DNA of 64,000 bases from Fimbriimonadaceae bacterium (lineage in GTDB: Bacteria > Armatimonadota > Fimbriimonadia > Fimbriimonadales > Fimbriimonadaceae): NCBI GenBank assembly GCA_020847855.1, contig JADLBH010000027.1, positions 1 through 64,000 of the forward strand, given 5' to 3'. The position numbers were made by a program, and so were the translations under genes. Below the pieces are notes generated by a model that was given only the letters and a program-made list of their open reading frames with translations, did not search any database and was not told where the DNA came from. Positions 1 through 11,788 of this stretch are shown in pieces; position 1 is the first letter of the stretch; every line of letters begins with the position of its first letter.

Positions 1-1923
<1,923 letters not shown>

Positions 1924-1981
1924 GATTCTCTAAAGCGCTCTAACTCGGTGCTTTTGACGCACATCCAACTTCCCTATTCGG

Positions 1982-1995
1982 CTTTCAAAGAGCTC
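1982..1995 (-). promoter_or_regulatory. boxA-like antitermination site in the 23S leader
   Basis: The minus strand reads GAGCTCTTTGAAAG about 60 bases before the mature 23S end. This closely resembles boxA (TGCTCTTT...), where the Nus factors assemble on rRNA leaders. Position between promoter and 23S supports the call; function is inferred from the motif. Confidence 0.6.
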
Positions 1996-2044
1996 CCGGC
2001 CTGATCCGGCCAGACCCGCCCTGCTCAAAGCGAGGCGGACTGGG

Positions 2045-2073
2045 ACTATACCACGATCGGGCCCTCCCGTCAA
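2045..2073 (-). promoter_or_regulatory. Sigma-70 type promoter of the 23S gene
   Basis: On the minus strand TTGACG (2073-2068) and TATAGT (2050-2045) are separated by exactly 17 bases, which predicts a start near 2038 and a leader of about 115 bases. A near-consensus promoter directly before 23S shows that this rRNA gene can be transcribed on its own. Confidence 0.85.
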
Positions 2074-2145
2074 GAAATTGGGGCCAGGCGGGAAGAAATG
2101 GGACTCGCGGCCCATGAGAATCCGTCTGGCACGCTTCGACTGAGC

Positions 2146-4308
2146 CTAGCCGCCGTAGGAATGGTTCAGCGTCCAGAGCCAGCTCTCGCCATAAGAACTG
2201 CTCTGCACGTCAATCCGTGGCTGGTCATAGTTCGCCGCGATCTTCCGCCGAACGATCCAGACCGCGTCCCTCGTCTCGCCAGGGTTTAGCGTGCCGAGGC
2301 TCTGAGGGTTCGTGCCAGAGACGATGTCCCAGAACCCCTTGAATTCTGCCGTTACCCCAAAGGCGGGGAGATCCCCGTCGTTCCGGACGGTCGCGCGAAC
2401 CTCGAACGGGGCGAAGGCGCTCATCGCGATCCCGGTCTGCCAGGTTGCCGTCATCACGGGCCCGGAGGCCTCCGTAAAGCCTTCCTCCGTCGCCAAGGCG
2501 AACCGCTCCGAGGCTACGGCCGGGTCGAAGACGCCGTTCGTGAGCACCTTCAGCGCGTAAGAGCCCGCAGAGGAAACCGAGAGTTGCTCGACGTTGTCCA
2601 CCAAGGAGGCGCTGGACGCCTGCACCCCGCCATCCGTCGTCCGGTATGCCTCTAGGTTCAGATTGCTGAAGTTCCGCACGATCGTGGGATAGGTCGAGCC
2701 GTTGAACGCGACATGACGGTTCCATGTAAGCGTGGCCTTGTCGTTCGCGTTCAGCGTGCCCTTGAAGAGCTTGAAGGTCCTGCCGCCACCTGGAGGGGCG
2801 GGCAGGTCCCGCTCGAAGACGTCGCTCGCGTGCAACTGGGCGAGCCCGAGGTCAATGTATCCCCAGCCGTACCTCCGATCCCAGAAAGAGCCGCTGACCA
2901 AGCTGTCGTCCCCGGTCGAGGAGGTTCCCTTCGAGTCCATCGCCTGTGCGGTATTGATGAGGACGGCCTTCCCCGCGAGCCGACTTGGCGTGCCCGCGGC
3001 GGCGAGCAGAATGATCGAGCCCCCCGCGTGTGGCGCGGCGTAGCTCGTCCCGCTGCCGGTTCCCCCGAAGCCCCCACTGGGGAGGGCGGAGTTGATGTTC
3101 GATCCTGGGGCCGCGATATCGGGCTTCTTGCGCCCGCCGACCGTAGGTCCGGTGCTGGAGTAGGAAGCGATCCGATCGTTCGACCGGTTCGTTGTGTTGA
3201 AGTCGTCCATCGCGGCCACCGCCAGGATGTTGTACGCCGGGGCCGGGTGGGTGATCGTTGGGGCACCGGAGCTGAACCCGCCGTTCCCGGTGGACTTGCT
3301 CACCATCACCCCAAAGGTGTCGGCGACCCCGTCGAAAAACTTGTCAATCGGGGCATAGTCGGTCCCGTTCGCCGTCCCGTTGCCGAAGCTGTAGTTGACG
3401 TTTTCCGCTCGCTCCGTAACCCCGGTCATCAAGAAGTTCATCCCGGACATGGAGGTCGAGTCGCCACCTGCCAGCGCCATGCTGATCGTGTCCACGCCAT
3501 GGGCCACGCCCCTGTACGTCGTGTTGACGGAGCACGTCATGCCGCACACCGCGGTCCCGTGGGAGCCAGTATCCCCCGTACCCATGTTGCTCTCGAAGCG
3601 CTTCCCGGCGAAGGCCGAGTGGCTCTGGGTCACTCCGGTATCGAGGATTCCCGCGTCGTGGGGACCGCCGGTCACCCCTGCGCTCCAGAAGGCGTTCGCG
3701 TTCACAGAAGGCACGGAGACGTCGAGCTCGGGCTGCCCCGGCTGATCCAACGCGATCAGAGCGATCTTGAGATCCTTGGCGAGGCGTGGAACGGAGCTGG
3801 CAGGAACCGTCCCGAACACGGTGCTGACCGCGATCGTTTCGCCCCTCACCACGCCACCGAGGGATCTCATGACCCCTTTCACCTGGGCGAAGTCGAAGAC
3901 GGCCGACGACTGGGCGATCCCTACCGCCTCGTTCACCATCGCGTCCTGGAGCTGCTCCCAGCGCGCTGCATAGGCTCGGAGTCCCACTGCGTCCGCGGCG
4001 AACTTTCCTTGCTCGATCGCACTCCGTTCGGCGTCTCGGCTCAAGATGGGCATCGCCCGCGAGACCTGGGCGTGGTTGCGCATGCTCTCCGCGAGCGCGT
4101 CCAGGAAGGGGCGGTGTCGCGGCGCGACGGCGTCCATCGCCTCGGCCATGTGCTGGCGGGAGAGGAATACGATTACCGGCACCTCCTTGGCACCGGAGGC
4201 GAGCGCCGATTTCAGGGCGGGGTCTATCGTCCCGGCTATGGCGACCGAGGCACCGAGCGAGGCGAGAGACAGCACCGAGGCGACGCGGCTAAGGTTGCAG
4301 GCACGCAT
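2146..4308 (-). CDS. Secreted subtilisin-like serine protease (S8 family)
   Basis: 720 residues. An N-terminal signal peptide (about 1-25, ending SVAIAG) is followed by a roughly 170-residue prodomain-like segment and a subtilase domain. The catalytic triad is visible as Asp223 (ILDTG), His250 (GSHGTAV) and Ser422 (GTSYAAP), with the oxyanion Asn at about 342 (TGNGG). The C-terminal 200 residues form a beta-rich tail with a CARDB-like segment (VRNDGDLPAFGV) and no membrane anchor. It probably degrades extracellular protein. It is a single gene between the 23S promoter and a lipoprotein gene. Confidence 0.93.
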   Translation of the reverse strand: MRACNLSRVASVLSLASLGASVAIAGTIDPALKSALASGAKEVPVIVFLSRQHMAEAMDAVAPRHRPFLDALAESMRNHAQVSRAMPILSRDAERSAIEQGKFAADAVGLRAYAARWEQLQDAMVNEAVGIAQSSAVFDFAQVKGVMRSLGGVVRGETIAVSTVFGTVPASSVPRLAKDLKIALIALDQPGQPELDVSVPSVNANAFWSAGVTGGPHDAGILDTGVTQSHSAFAGKRFESNMGTGDTGSHGTAVCGMTCSVNTTYRGVAHGVDTISMALAGGDSTSMSGMNFLMTGVTERAENVNYSFGNGTANGTDYAPIDKFFDGVADTFGVMVSKSTGNGGFSSGAPTITHPAPAYNILAVAAMDDFNTTNRSNDRIASYSSTGPTVGGRKKPDIAAPGSNINSALPSGGFGGTGSGTSYAAPHAGGSIILLAAAGTPSRLAGKAVLINTAQAMDSKGTSSTGDDSLVSGSFWDRRYGWGYIDLGLAQLHASDVFERDLPAPPGGGRTFKLFKGTLNANDKATLTWNRHVAFNGSTYPTIVRNFSNLNLEAYRTTDGGVQASSASLVDNVEQLSVSSAGSYALKVLTNGVFDPAVASERFALATEEGFTEASGPVMTATWQTGIAMSAFAPFEVRATVRNDGDLPAFGVTAEFKGFWDIVSGTNPQSLGTLNPGETRDAVWIVRRKIAANYDQPRIDVQSSSYGESWLWTLNHSYGG

Positions 4309-4365
4309 GTCCTTACCGTAGCACGAAAGTACCGGCTTCGAGTCACGTATTTTTACAAGGATTGT

Positions 4366-4932
4366 CTACCGGCGCACAAACTCGACCGTTGTGCCGCCCG
4401 TGTGGGCAAGGAGCTTCTTGTTCTCGTGGTCGTAGTTCATGATCGGGTAGGCGGCGGGGCTACCGTCCTTCGGCGCGTCGAAACGGATCTCCGATCCCAG
4501 CACCGTGAACTTCCCGTGCGCCTCCGAGCCGGAGACACGCGCAACATAGGTTCCATCGTCTCGGAGCTCGATCACCGCCTCCGCTGACGCCTTCACCGCG
4601 GCCTCGAGCTGCGGGAGCATCTTCTTCGCCTCCTTGTCCCCCTTCGCCGCCATCTCGCGGACCGATTTCAGCCCTTTCTCGATCTCTTCCTTCTGGCTCG
4701 CGCTCAGGATCATCTCGTAGTTGCCCGCAACCTCGGATGCAGCCACCGGCTTGGGCGCGGCAGGCTTCACGCTGATGACGGGCTTCTCTTCTTGCGCAGC
4801 CGTGGGCGTGTCGCTCGGGACCGTCGTCGCGACCGAGTCGTCGGGCTCCGGTGCGTCCCGGACCGTGCTTTGCTCCGGCTCGCACGCCAACGTCAACGCG
4901 GCAAGCAGCGCGACCCACCAGAGATTTCTCAA
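4366..4932 (-). CDS. Putative lipoprotein of unknown function
   Basis: 188 residues from a TTG start that overlaps the stop of the upstream transaldolase gene (TTGA), so translation is probably coupled. The N-terminus is a short hydrophobic signal ending in a lipobox LTLAC (Cys17), followed by an acidic, Pro/Ala-rich linker. The folded part begins with VAGNYEMIL and ends in a beta-rich segment with LRDDGTY, a pattern seen in lipocalin- or META-like exported domains. No enzyme motif was recognised. Confidence 0.8.
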   Translation of the reverse strand: MRNLWWVALLAALTLACEPEQSTVRDAPEPDDSVATTVPSDTPTAAQEEKPVISVKPAAPKPVAASEVAGNYEMILSASQKEEIEKGLKSVREMAAKGDKEAKKMLPQLEAAVKASAEAVIELRDDGTYVARVSGSEAHGKFTVLGSEIRFDAPKDGSPAAYPIMNYDHENKKLLAHTGGTTVEFVRR

Positions 4933-5603
4933 CCTGCCACCGTCCCAGACCGAATTGTGAGGCCGGCGTCGCGCCAGTCCGCGAGAAACCGCTCTAGGCC
5001 CAGATCGGTGAGCGGGTGCTTGACCATCTGCTCAAACACGTTGAAGGGCAAGGTCGCCACGTGGGCTCCAGCGGCGATCGCCTGCACCATGTGCTGTTGG
5101 TGCCTCACACTCGCGACGAGGACTTCGCTCGCATAGCCGTAGGCCTCGATCATTTCCACGGTCGCAGCCACTGCCTCCATGCCGTCCCCTCCAATGTCGT
5201 CCACCCGGCCCACGAAGTTGCTGATATAGGTCGCTCCCGCCTTCGCGGCGAGCAGGGCCTGGGTGACCGAGAACACGAGGGTCACGTTCGTGCGGATTCC
5301 CCGGTCGGAGAGCGTCGAGACCAAGCGAACTCCGTCCCGGATCATCGGCACCTTGATCACGATCTGTTCGTGCCAACTCGCGATCTCCATTGCCTCGCGC
5401 AACATCTCGTCATAGTCCGTCGCGACGACTTCCGCACTGATCGCACCACCTGGCAGCGCGGCGCAGATCTCCAGGACAGTGTCACGGAAGCCCTTCCCTG
5501 CCTTCGCGATGAGCGTTGGATTCGTCGTGACCCCGTCGAGAATCCCCAGTTCGGCGGCTTTCTGGACTTGCCCGACTTCGCCGGTATCGAGGAAGAGTTT
5601 CAT
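4929..5603 (-). CDS. tal: Transaldolase / fructose-6-phosphate aldolase-like protein
   Basis: 224 residues, the length of the short TalC/FSA branch. The start at MKLFLDTG is chosen over upstream codons because family members begin there. TTNPT at 26-30 and the Schiff-base lysine in IVIKVPM (Lys84) are present. It would act in the cytoplasm on C3/C6-C7 sugar phosphates in the non-oxidative pentose phosphate pathway. The downstream lipoprotein gene overlaps it by four bases. It is divergent from mnmE across about 110 bases that must hold both promoters. Confidence 0.92.
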   Translation of the reverse strand: MKLFLDTGEVGQVQKAAELGILDGVTTNPTLIAKAGKGFRDTVLEICAALPGGAISAEVVATDYDEMLREAMEIASWHEQIVIKVPMIRDGVRLVSTLSDRGIRTNVTLVFSVTQALLAAKAGATYISNFVGRVDDIGGDGMEAVAATVEMIEAYGYASEVLVASVRHQQHMVQAIAAGAHVATLPFNVFEQMVKHPLTDLGLERFLADWRDAGLTIRSGTVAG

Positions 5604-5715
5604 CACGAAGACTTTACTCGGCTCACGGCGGATCCTCAGGATTTCGTGCCCCCAAGACCGGGCCCACCGATATCTCACGGCCAGCTCCAAGAATGGTTCC
5701 CGGTACGCTGGAGCC

Positions 5716-7005
5716 ATGCACGCTCTGACCGACACCATCGTCGCCCCGATCACGGCGGTCGGCGGCGCGGTGGCCGTCCTTCGTCTCTCCGGCTCCAATG
5801 CCTGGAGGATCGCGCAAGCCGTTTCCGGCGCAACCCCGATCCCTGGTGGGGCTCGGTACGTCCGCTATCGGCATGGCGACGACGGGATCGCAACGCTCTT
5901 CGCGAAGGGCCGAAGCTACACGGGTGAGGAAGTAGCCGAGATCTCCTGCCATGGCTCTGCGGTCTCGGTGAGGACTCTGGTCGAGTCGTGCATCGGTGCG
6001 GGGGCTCGCCCGGCGATGCCTGGCGAGTTCACCCTCCGGGCCTTCATGAACGGCCGTCTCGACCTGACCCAGGCCGAAGGCGTCCGAGATACAGTGGAGG
6101 CGCTCACCGGCGCACAATTGCGACAAGCCAGCCTCCTGCGCTCGGGCGCACTCCTTCGCGAAATCCGAGCCTTGCGCGAGCGCCTGATCGGCTCGATCGC
6201 ATCCATCGAGGCATCCGTGGACTTTAGCGACGAGGTCGGCGAACTGGACAGAGAGGCGCTCGCAACTCAGGTCGCGGTAGTGGAAAGCGAGGTGGCCTCC
6301 CTGCTCGGCTCGGCCGCGGGCGCCCGACTGGTGAGGGAGGGCCTGACGGTTGCGATCATCGGCAGGCCCAATGCGGGCAAGTCTTCGCTCTTCAACCGAG
6401 TCTTGCGGAGCGACCGCGCCATCGTGACCGCTCAGCCCGGCACCACGCGCGACACCCTGCGCGAGACCATCGAGCACGAGGGTATGGCGGTCACGCTCCT
6501 AGACACCGCGGGACTCCGGCCCGCGAGTGACGAGGTGGAACGCATCGGCGTCGCCAGGTCCATGGAATCCGCCCAAGGGGCCGATGTCGTGTGGCACGTG
6601 TTTGACGCGACCCAGGGACCGGATGGCGGCGATGGGGACCTAGCGACGCAACGTCCCACGATCCTCGTCGCGAACAAGTCCGATTTGCTGGCTGACGGTG
6701 TCCGGAGCAAAGCGGGAATTCCCGTCTCCGCCCTCACCGGAGACGGGATTCCTGCCCTTCTCAGGGCCACGGTGGGCACGGTGGAGTCTGGCCCGGGACT
6801 CGTGAACTCACGCCATCGACCCCTGCTCGAGGAGGCTGCGCTCGCCCTGCGAGACGCCTCGCAAGGCATCGCCGATGGCGTGCCGGACGACCTCGCGGCC
6901 GTCTGCCTCCACTCGGCCGTCCGATGCCTTGGTGAGATCACCGGCGAGGCCGCATCCCCAGACATCCTTCAGAGGGTCTTCCAGGACTTCTGCATCGGGA
7001 AGTGA
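5716..7005 (+). CDS. mnmE: tRNA uridine-5-carboxymethylaminomethyl modification GTPase MnmE
   Basis: 429 residues starting at MHALTDTIVAP; earlier in-frame codons lie in the divergent promoter region. It has the formyl-THF-binding N-terminal domain, a helical domain and an inserted G domain: GRPNAGKS at 216-223, TTRD, DTAG and NKSD. It ends in the diagnostic FCIGK. With MnmG (not seen here) it modifies wobble uridines of tRNA. It lies 96 bases before clpB on the same strand. Confidence 0.97.
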   Translation: MHALTDTIVAPITAVGGAVAVLRLSGSNAWRIAQAVSGATPIPGGARYVRYRHGDDGIATLFAKGRSYTGEEVAEISCHGSAVSVRTLVESCIGAGARPAMPGEFTLRAFMNGRLDLTQAEGVRDTVEALTGAQLRQASLLRSGALLREIRALRERLIGSIASIEASVDFSDEVGELDREALATQVAVVESEVASLLGSAAGARLVREGLTVAIIGRPNAGKSSLFNRVLRSDRAIVTAQPGTTRDTLRETIEHEGMAVTLLDTAGLRPASDEVERIGVARSMESAQGADVVWHVFDATQGPDGGDGDLATQRPTILVANKSDLLADGVRSKAGIPVSALTGDGIPALLRATVGTVESGPGLVNSRHRPLLEEAALALRDASQGIADGVPDDLAAVCLHSAVRCLGEITGEAASPDILQRVFQDFCIGK

Positions 7006-7101
7006 CGAACGGTCCCGACCGAGGCCCCAATCCGGGAACGATGGAACATCGCGTCGCGTTACTACTGTATCAGTCAATTCACTTGACTCTCTAAGGCTCA
7101 T

Positions 7102-9708
7102 ATGCGATTCGACAAGCTCACCACCAAAGCTCAAGAGGCGTTCCAGGCGGCTCAGCAGAAGACGACCGAGATGCAACAGCAGGCCGTGGACGTGGAGCAC
7201 CTGCTTTGGGCGATGCTCCAGGATCAGGGCGGTGTCGTGCGCGCCGTTCTGGCGAAGCTCGACGTGCCGGTAGGGACCGTCTCCTCCGAACTGGAGGCGG
7301 AGATTCAGCGGGCACCCAAGGTCTCCAACGCGGCGCAGTACGGCGCTTCCCTCTCCAACCGCATTCAGACCGTCCTGGACGCTGCGTTCCGGTATGCGGA
7401 TCAACTGGGTGACTCGTACGTCTCCACCGAGCACTTCCTCCTCGGAGCCGCCGAGGACAAGGGCCCCTCGGGCCGGGCCTTGAACCAGGCCGGGGCGAAC
7501 GTCGCCCGACTCCTCCCTGCCATCGAGACGATCCGAGCGGGTCGCAAGGTGGACGACGCAGGCGCCGAGGCCAAGTTCCAAGCCCTCGAGAAGTACGGCA
7601 TTGATTTAACTGCGCGGGCCCGCACGGGCAAGCTCGATCCCGTGATCGGTCGCGACGAAGAGGTTCGGCGGGTGATCCAGGTCTTGAGTCGGCGCACGAA
7701 GAACAACCCTGTCCTCATCGGCGAGCCGGGAGTCGGCAAGACCGCGGTCGTGGAAGGGCTTGCCCAAAGAATCGTGGCGAAGGACGTCCCGGAAGGGCTC
7801 AGGGACAAGTCGGTGATCGCCTTGGACTTGGGTGCACTCGTCGCAGGGGCAAAGTTTCGAGGCGAGTTCGAGGAGCGGCTCAAGGCCGTACTGGAGGAAA
7901 TCGCGCGGAGCGAAGGGCGAATCGTGCTCTTCATTGACGAGCTTCACACCCTCGTCGGGGCAGGGCGTGCAGAGGGCTCGATAGATGCCGCCAACATGCT
8001 CAAGCCGATGCTCGCCCGCGGCGAGCTTCGGTGCATCGGCGCAACCACGCTCGACGAATACCGCCAGTATGTGGAAAAGGACAAGGCCCTCGAGCGGCGC
8101 TTCCAGACCGTGCTCGTGGAGGCCCCAAGCGTCGAGGACACGGTCTCCATCCTCCGAGGATTGAAGGAGCGATATGAGATCCATCACGGGGTTCGGATCA
8201 CCGACTCCGCCATCGTCGCGGCGGCGACGCTCAGCGACCGGTACATCACGGCCCGCAACCTGCCGGACAAAGCAATTGACCTGGTGGACGAGGCCGCGAG
8301 CCGCCTCAAGATGGAGATTGACAGCGTTCCTACTGTGCTCGACACCGCGCAGCGCCAGCTGAGACAACTAGAGATTGACCGCGAGGCGCTCCGCCGGGAG
8401 GAGGACGCAGAGAGCAAGACCCGCCTCGAAGAGACGGAGCGCAAAATCGCGGAGGCAGCGGAGGAGGTGGACGCCCTCCGCGCCCGATGGCAAGGCGAGA
8501 AGGAGCGGATCGAAGCCCTGCGAGCCGACAAAGAGGAACTAGAGGCCCTCCGGGCCGAGCTTGCCGCAGCGGAGCGAGACGACGACTACTCGCTGGCCTC
8601 AGAGATCCAATATGGCCGGATCCCCGTCGTGGAGAGACGGATCGCCGAACAGACCCAAGAGATGGAGGGCCAGAGCGGGGGCAGGATGCTCCGGGAGGAG
8701 GTCGGCTATGAGGACGTGGCCGAGGTCGTGAGCCGCTGGACCGGCATCCCGGTCCACCGCTTGGCGGACACAGAGACCCAAAGGCTCCTCAAGCTGGAGA
8801 ACCGGCTCCGCCAGAGGGTCGTGGGCCAGGACGAGGCGCTCACCAAGCTCGCGGACGCAATCCGCCGTTCCCGCGCTGGACTCGGCGACCCGAACCGCCC
8901 AGTCGGCTCCTTCCTCTTCCTCGGGCCCACCGGCGTGGGAAAGACGGAGACGGTGCGCGCCCTCGCCGAGTGCCTCTTCGACGACGAGCGCTCCATGGTC
9001 CGGATTGACATGAGCGAGTATGGGGAGCGGCACACGGTGGCTCGGCTCATCGGCGCGCCTCCCGGCTATGTCGGGTTCGAGGAAGGCGGCCAACTCACCG
9101 AGGCCGTGCGGCGCAGGCCCTACTCGGTCGTGCTTCTCGACGAGATCGAAAAGGCACACGTGGAGGTCTTCAACGTGCTTCTCCAACTCTTGGACGACGG
9201 TCGTCTCACCGATGGGCACGGCCGAACCGTGGACTTCAAGAACACGGTCGTCGTGATGACGAGCAACATCGGGACGCAGTTCTATTCCGATGGGAGCGGG
9301 TTCGGTTCAGACTATGAGCAGATCAAGCCCAAAGTGCTCGGCGAGTTGAAGAACTGGTTCAGGCCCGAGTTTCTGAACCGCCTGGACGACATCGTGGTCT
9401 TCCGGCAGCTCGGTCCCGACCAAGTTCGGGAGATCGTCCGAATCCAGTCTCTGAAAGTTGCCGAAAGGCTCGCGGCCCAGAGGATCGAGGTCACATTCAC
9501 GGAGGAGGCTCTGGCCGAGCTCGCCGCGATCGGATTCGATCCGGAGTATGGAGCGCGACCCATCAAGCGACTGATCCAGGACCGCGTGGTGAACCCCCTC
9601 GCTCGCAAGATTCTCTCGGGCGAGATCAAGGAGGGGCAACGGATCGAGGTCGCGCTGGAGGAGGGCGAGATCTCGATCCATCCCGTGAAGGCGGTCGAGG
9701 CAGGCTAG
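7102..9708 (+). CDS. clpB: ATP-dependent disaggregase ClpB
   Basis: 868 residues, normal for the family. It has a double Clp N-terminal repeat (1-145), a first AAA+ domain with GEPGVGKT at about 207-214, a long coiled-coil middle domain (about 400-530) and a second AAA+ domain with GPTGVGKT at about 608-615. The M domain, and the lack of a ClpP-binding loop that I could see, separate it from ClpC. It works with DnaK to rescue aggregated protein. No CIRCE or HspR-type inverted repeat was visible upstream. Its stop shares CTAG with the convergent gene. Confidence 0.97.
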   Translation: MRFDKLTTKAQEAFQAAQQKTTEMQQQAVDVEHLLWAMLQDQGGVVRAVLAKLDVPVGTVSSELEAEIQRAPKVSNAAQYGASLSNRIQTVLDAAFRYADQLGDSYVSTEHFLLGAAEDKGPSGRALNQAGANVARLLPAIETIRAGRKVDDAGAEAKFQALEKYGIDLTARARTGKLDPVIGRDEEVRRVIQVLSRRTKNNPVLIGEPGVGKTAVVEGLAQRIVAKDVPEGLRDKSVIALDLGALVAGAKFRGEFEERLKAVLEEIARSEGRIVLFIDELHTLVGAGRAEGSIDAANMLKPMLARGELRCIGATTLDEYRQYVEKDKALERRFQTVLVEAPSVEDTVSILRGLKERYEIHHGVRITDSAIVAAATLSDRYITARNLPDKAIDLVDEAASRLKMEIDSVPTVLDTAQRQLRQLEIDREALRREEDAESKTRLEETERKIAEAAEEVDALRARWQGEKERIEALRADKEELEALRAELAAAERDDDYSLASEIQYGRIPVVERRIAEQTQEMEGQSGGRMLREEVGYEDVAEVVSRWTGIPVHRLADTETQRLLKLENRLRQRVVGQDEALTKLADAIRRSRAGLGDPNRPVGSFLFLGPTGVGKTETVRALAECLFDDERSMVRIDMSEYGERHTVARLIGAPPGYVGFEEGGQLTEAVRRRPYSVVLLDEIEKAHVEVFNVLLQLLDDGRLTDGHGRTVDFKNTVVVMTSNIGTQFYSDGSGFGSDYEQIKPKVLGELKNWFRPEFLNRLDDIVVFRQLGPDQVREIVRIQSLKVAERLAAQRIEVTFTEEALAELAAIGFDPEYGARPIKRLIQDRVVNPLARKILSGEIKEGQRIEVALEEGEISIHPVKAVEAG

Positions 9709-10346
9709 CGGTGAGGAAGGTTGGCTACCAACCAGCCGTGCTCCCGCAGCCACGCCTTGTCCATTTGCCACTCGGGCCACCATCGGTGGACGAGCGCCCA
9801 GAACCGTGAGGAGTGATCCCCCTGTTTCAGGTGGGCGAGCTCATGGATCACTACGTAGCGGCGCACCCGCTCCGGGGCCATGCCGAGACGCCAGTTCAGG
9901 CACACACGCCCGCCAGACGAGCACGATCCCCATCGTGTCCTCATCGCCCGGAGCGCGACCACGGTGGGCTGGAGTCCTGTTCGATCCGCCTCCGAAGCGA
10001 CCAGATTCTTGAGGGCGCTCGCACACTCCTTCCTGAGGCCCGCGATGTCGCCGTCGAAGGGCGACCTCTCTCCCTCGAGCATGCGATAGCCGCGCCATGA
10101 CTCCAGCGTTGCCCGTCGGGCTACCGCCACGTTCGCGTGGCGATCCACCCAAGGCCGGTTCGACTCTAGGAAGCCTAGTGCAAGGCCTAAGCCGACCCGG
10201 CTCGGCACGACCAGGTGGACGCCCAGGTCGTCCGCGACGACGCGAATCCTTCGTGCCCGTGGCGATCGGCGGACATCGGCGATCCCCGAGCTCACCCATC
10301 CTTGGAACCACGATGGCAGGTCTGACTTGGATCTCAAGTAGGCCAT
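9705..10346 (-). CDS. YgjP-like (DUF45 / SprT-type) metallopeptidase domain protein
   Basis: 213 residues if started at [10 protein letters not shown]; the longer frame upstream has no family-like sequence. The C-terminal half carries TRWGSCS at about 137-143 and the zinc site HELAH at 168-172 with a following HSSRFW, the hallmark of the YgjP-like family. It is cytosolic, with no signal peptide. The substrate is unknown; family members are thought to be zinc peptidases. It converges with clpB and overlaps it by four bases. Confidence 0.88.
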   Translation of the reverse strand: MAYLRSKSDLPSWFQGWVSSGIADVRRSPRARRIRVVADDLGVHLVVPSRVGLGLALGFLESNRPWVDRHANVAVARRATLESWRGYRMLEGERSPFDGDIAGLRKECASALKNLVASEADRTGLQPTVVALRAMRTRWGSCSSGGRVCLNWRLGMAPERVRRYVVIHELAHLKQGDHSSRFWALVHRWWPEWQMDKAWLREHGWLVANLPHR

Positions 10347-10360
10347 CCTACAAGGAGAAG

Positions 10361-10388
10361 ACGCCCAAGACCAGGGCCCTGGGCGTCC
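10361..10388 (-). terminator. Hairpin after the secreted-protein gene at 10408
   Basis: GACGCCCA and TGGGCGTC form an 8-bp stem around a 12-base loop. On the minus strand it is followed by TTCTCCTT, a weak uridine tract, so intrinsic termination is plausible. Confidence 0.5.
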
Positions 10389-10407
10389 ATTGCGAGCCAA
10401 AGCGCGA

Positions 10408-11703
10408 CTAGGGTTTGATGATGTCCCAGGTCCCCATGTCCACTCGACAGCCCCAGTTGCTGATCGAGGTCGGGCCGATCGCCTTGTAGGTGACTTGTGC
10501 CCGCACCACGTTCGTCCCCGATTCCACATACTGGCCGGGGTTCGAGGGCACGTTCACCGAGATCGTCGTGTCCGTGGTCGGGGCGTTCCTCGTGTCGAGA
10601 AGAACGTACTGGCCTGAGACGAAGTTGAAGAGCTCCACGGTCTGCTGCAACCCGACCGAGGTCGCCATGGATTCGAGGTTGAACGACATGGAGTTGATGA
10701 CGTTCGTGCTGGCGAAGCCTTCTGTGACGAGCTGGATCGGGGCCTCGTTCTGGTTGATGACGATGCCCTTGTTCCCTTGTAGCCGATTATCGTCACTGAA
10801 GTGCAGGCTCCCGACGTTCCCGCCCACGTGCTGTCCCCGGAACCATTGATAGGTGACCGGGCGGATCGTCTCCAGCGTGCCGGACTGCCCGATGGCCGCG
10901 GTCAGCAAGAAGTTCGCCTCGTTGGGTGTGCCGTTGAACCAGTCCTGCTCCGTCTCGTCATAGATGCCGTTCGGCGCTGGATTGTAATCGAACCAGAAGA
11001 GGTCTTGCGAGGTTCCGATCAGGGGCTCGCCGTCCCCGCTGAAGATGGGGCTCATCTCTCCTTCGAGGAACGTGCCCTCGCCGAGCACGTGGTACTCGCG
11101 CCATTGCTGGGCGAAGTAGCACTGGTTGGCAGGCACGCGCATGTTGATCCGGTTGTCAGAATAGAGCGGCAATGTGAACTTGTAGGCCCCTGGCGATGGG
11201 AACTGGCTGGTGTTGATCCCGATCCCGTAGTCCCAAAGCTCGAGGTCAAAGGCGGAGACCCCGGCTCCCCGGCCCGCGGTGAAGTTCTGCCACGTGCGCA
11301 GCCTCAACATGACGGTTCCAGAGTTCCGCAAAGTGTTCACTCCTAGGGTCAGCGTGCGCCACTTCTGGTTGTTTCCGGCACTGATGATGAAGACATCGTC
11401 CAGCGCGCTCGCCATCTCGGGCGTGTAGAAGTAGTTGCTCCCCCGATCGTTGTTGTAGATGATCGTGTCTTGAGGCACCAAGTAGTCGAAGAGACCGGTC
11501 TTCTTCGGCGGTACGGGCTGCGACACGTCCCTGGCCGTGATCTTCTCGATCACGATCGGGATCTCGAATCCCCCGACGTGTTGCCATTCGCCGTTCGGGC
11601 CGCGATGTTTGCCATACACAACCTCGGCAGTGCCGTAAACGGTCTGAGCCAACCCGGTGCCTGCGAGGCACAAGACGGCAAACGAGCACAAGAATTGCTT
11701 CAT
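10408..11703 (-). CDS. Secreted protein of unknown function with a shared C-terminal module
   Basis: 431 residues from ATG 11703, chosen because GGAGG lies 4-5 bases upstream and a clear signal peptide follows (MKQFLCSFAVLCLAGTGLAQ). The body is beta-rich, without a recognised catalytic motif. The last 100 residues (from about NSMSFNLESMATSV) share spacing and motifs with the C-termini of the gene at 36270 and the broken gene at 25421. They include a stretch of the type GQYVLLDTRNAP, then YVESGTNVVRAQVTYK and a closing Trp/Asp segment. It is probably a cell-surface or extracellular protein. Confidence 0.8.
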   Translation of the reverse strand: MKQFLCSFAVLCLAGTGLAQTVYGTAEVVYGKHRGPNGEWQHVGGFEIPIVIEKITARDVSQPVPPKKTGLFDYLVPQDTIIYNNDRGSNYFYTPEMASALDDVFIISAGNNQKWRTLTLGVNTLRNSGTVMLRLRTWQNFTAGRGAGVSAFDLELWDYGIGINTSQFPSPGAYKFTLPLYSDNRINMRVPANQCYFAQQWREYHVLGEGTFLEGEMSPIFSGDGEPLIGTSQDLFWFDYNPAPNGIYDETEQDWFNGTPNEANFLLTAAIGQSGTLETIRPVTYQWFRGQHVGGNVGSLHFSDDNRLQGNKGIVINQNEAPIQLVTEGFASTNVINSMSFNLESMATSVGLQQTVELFNFVSGQYVLLDTRNAPTTDTTISVNVPSNPGQYVESGTNVVRAQVTYKAIGPTSISNWGCRVDMGTWDIIKP

Positions 11704-11788
11704 GATTCCTCCAACCTCCCCGACAAAGGGTACACCAGCCAAGCGCGACTGAGATACCAGTTTTGCCGGTTCGTTGACGTTCAGACCC

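Noticed and set aside
2713-4587. A 624-codon open frame on the plus strand opposite the subtilisin-like protease gene
   Set aside because: High GC content leaves long antisense frames; the composition is rich in Arg/Gly/Val and no domain is visible, while the minus-strand frame has a complete catalytic triad.
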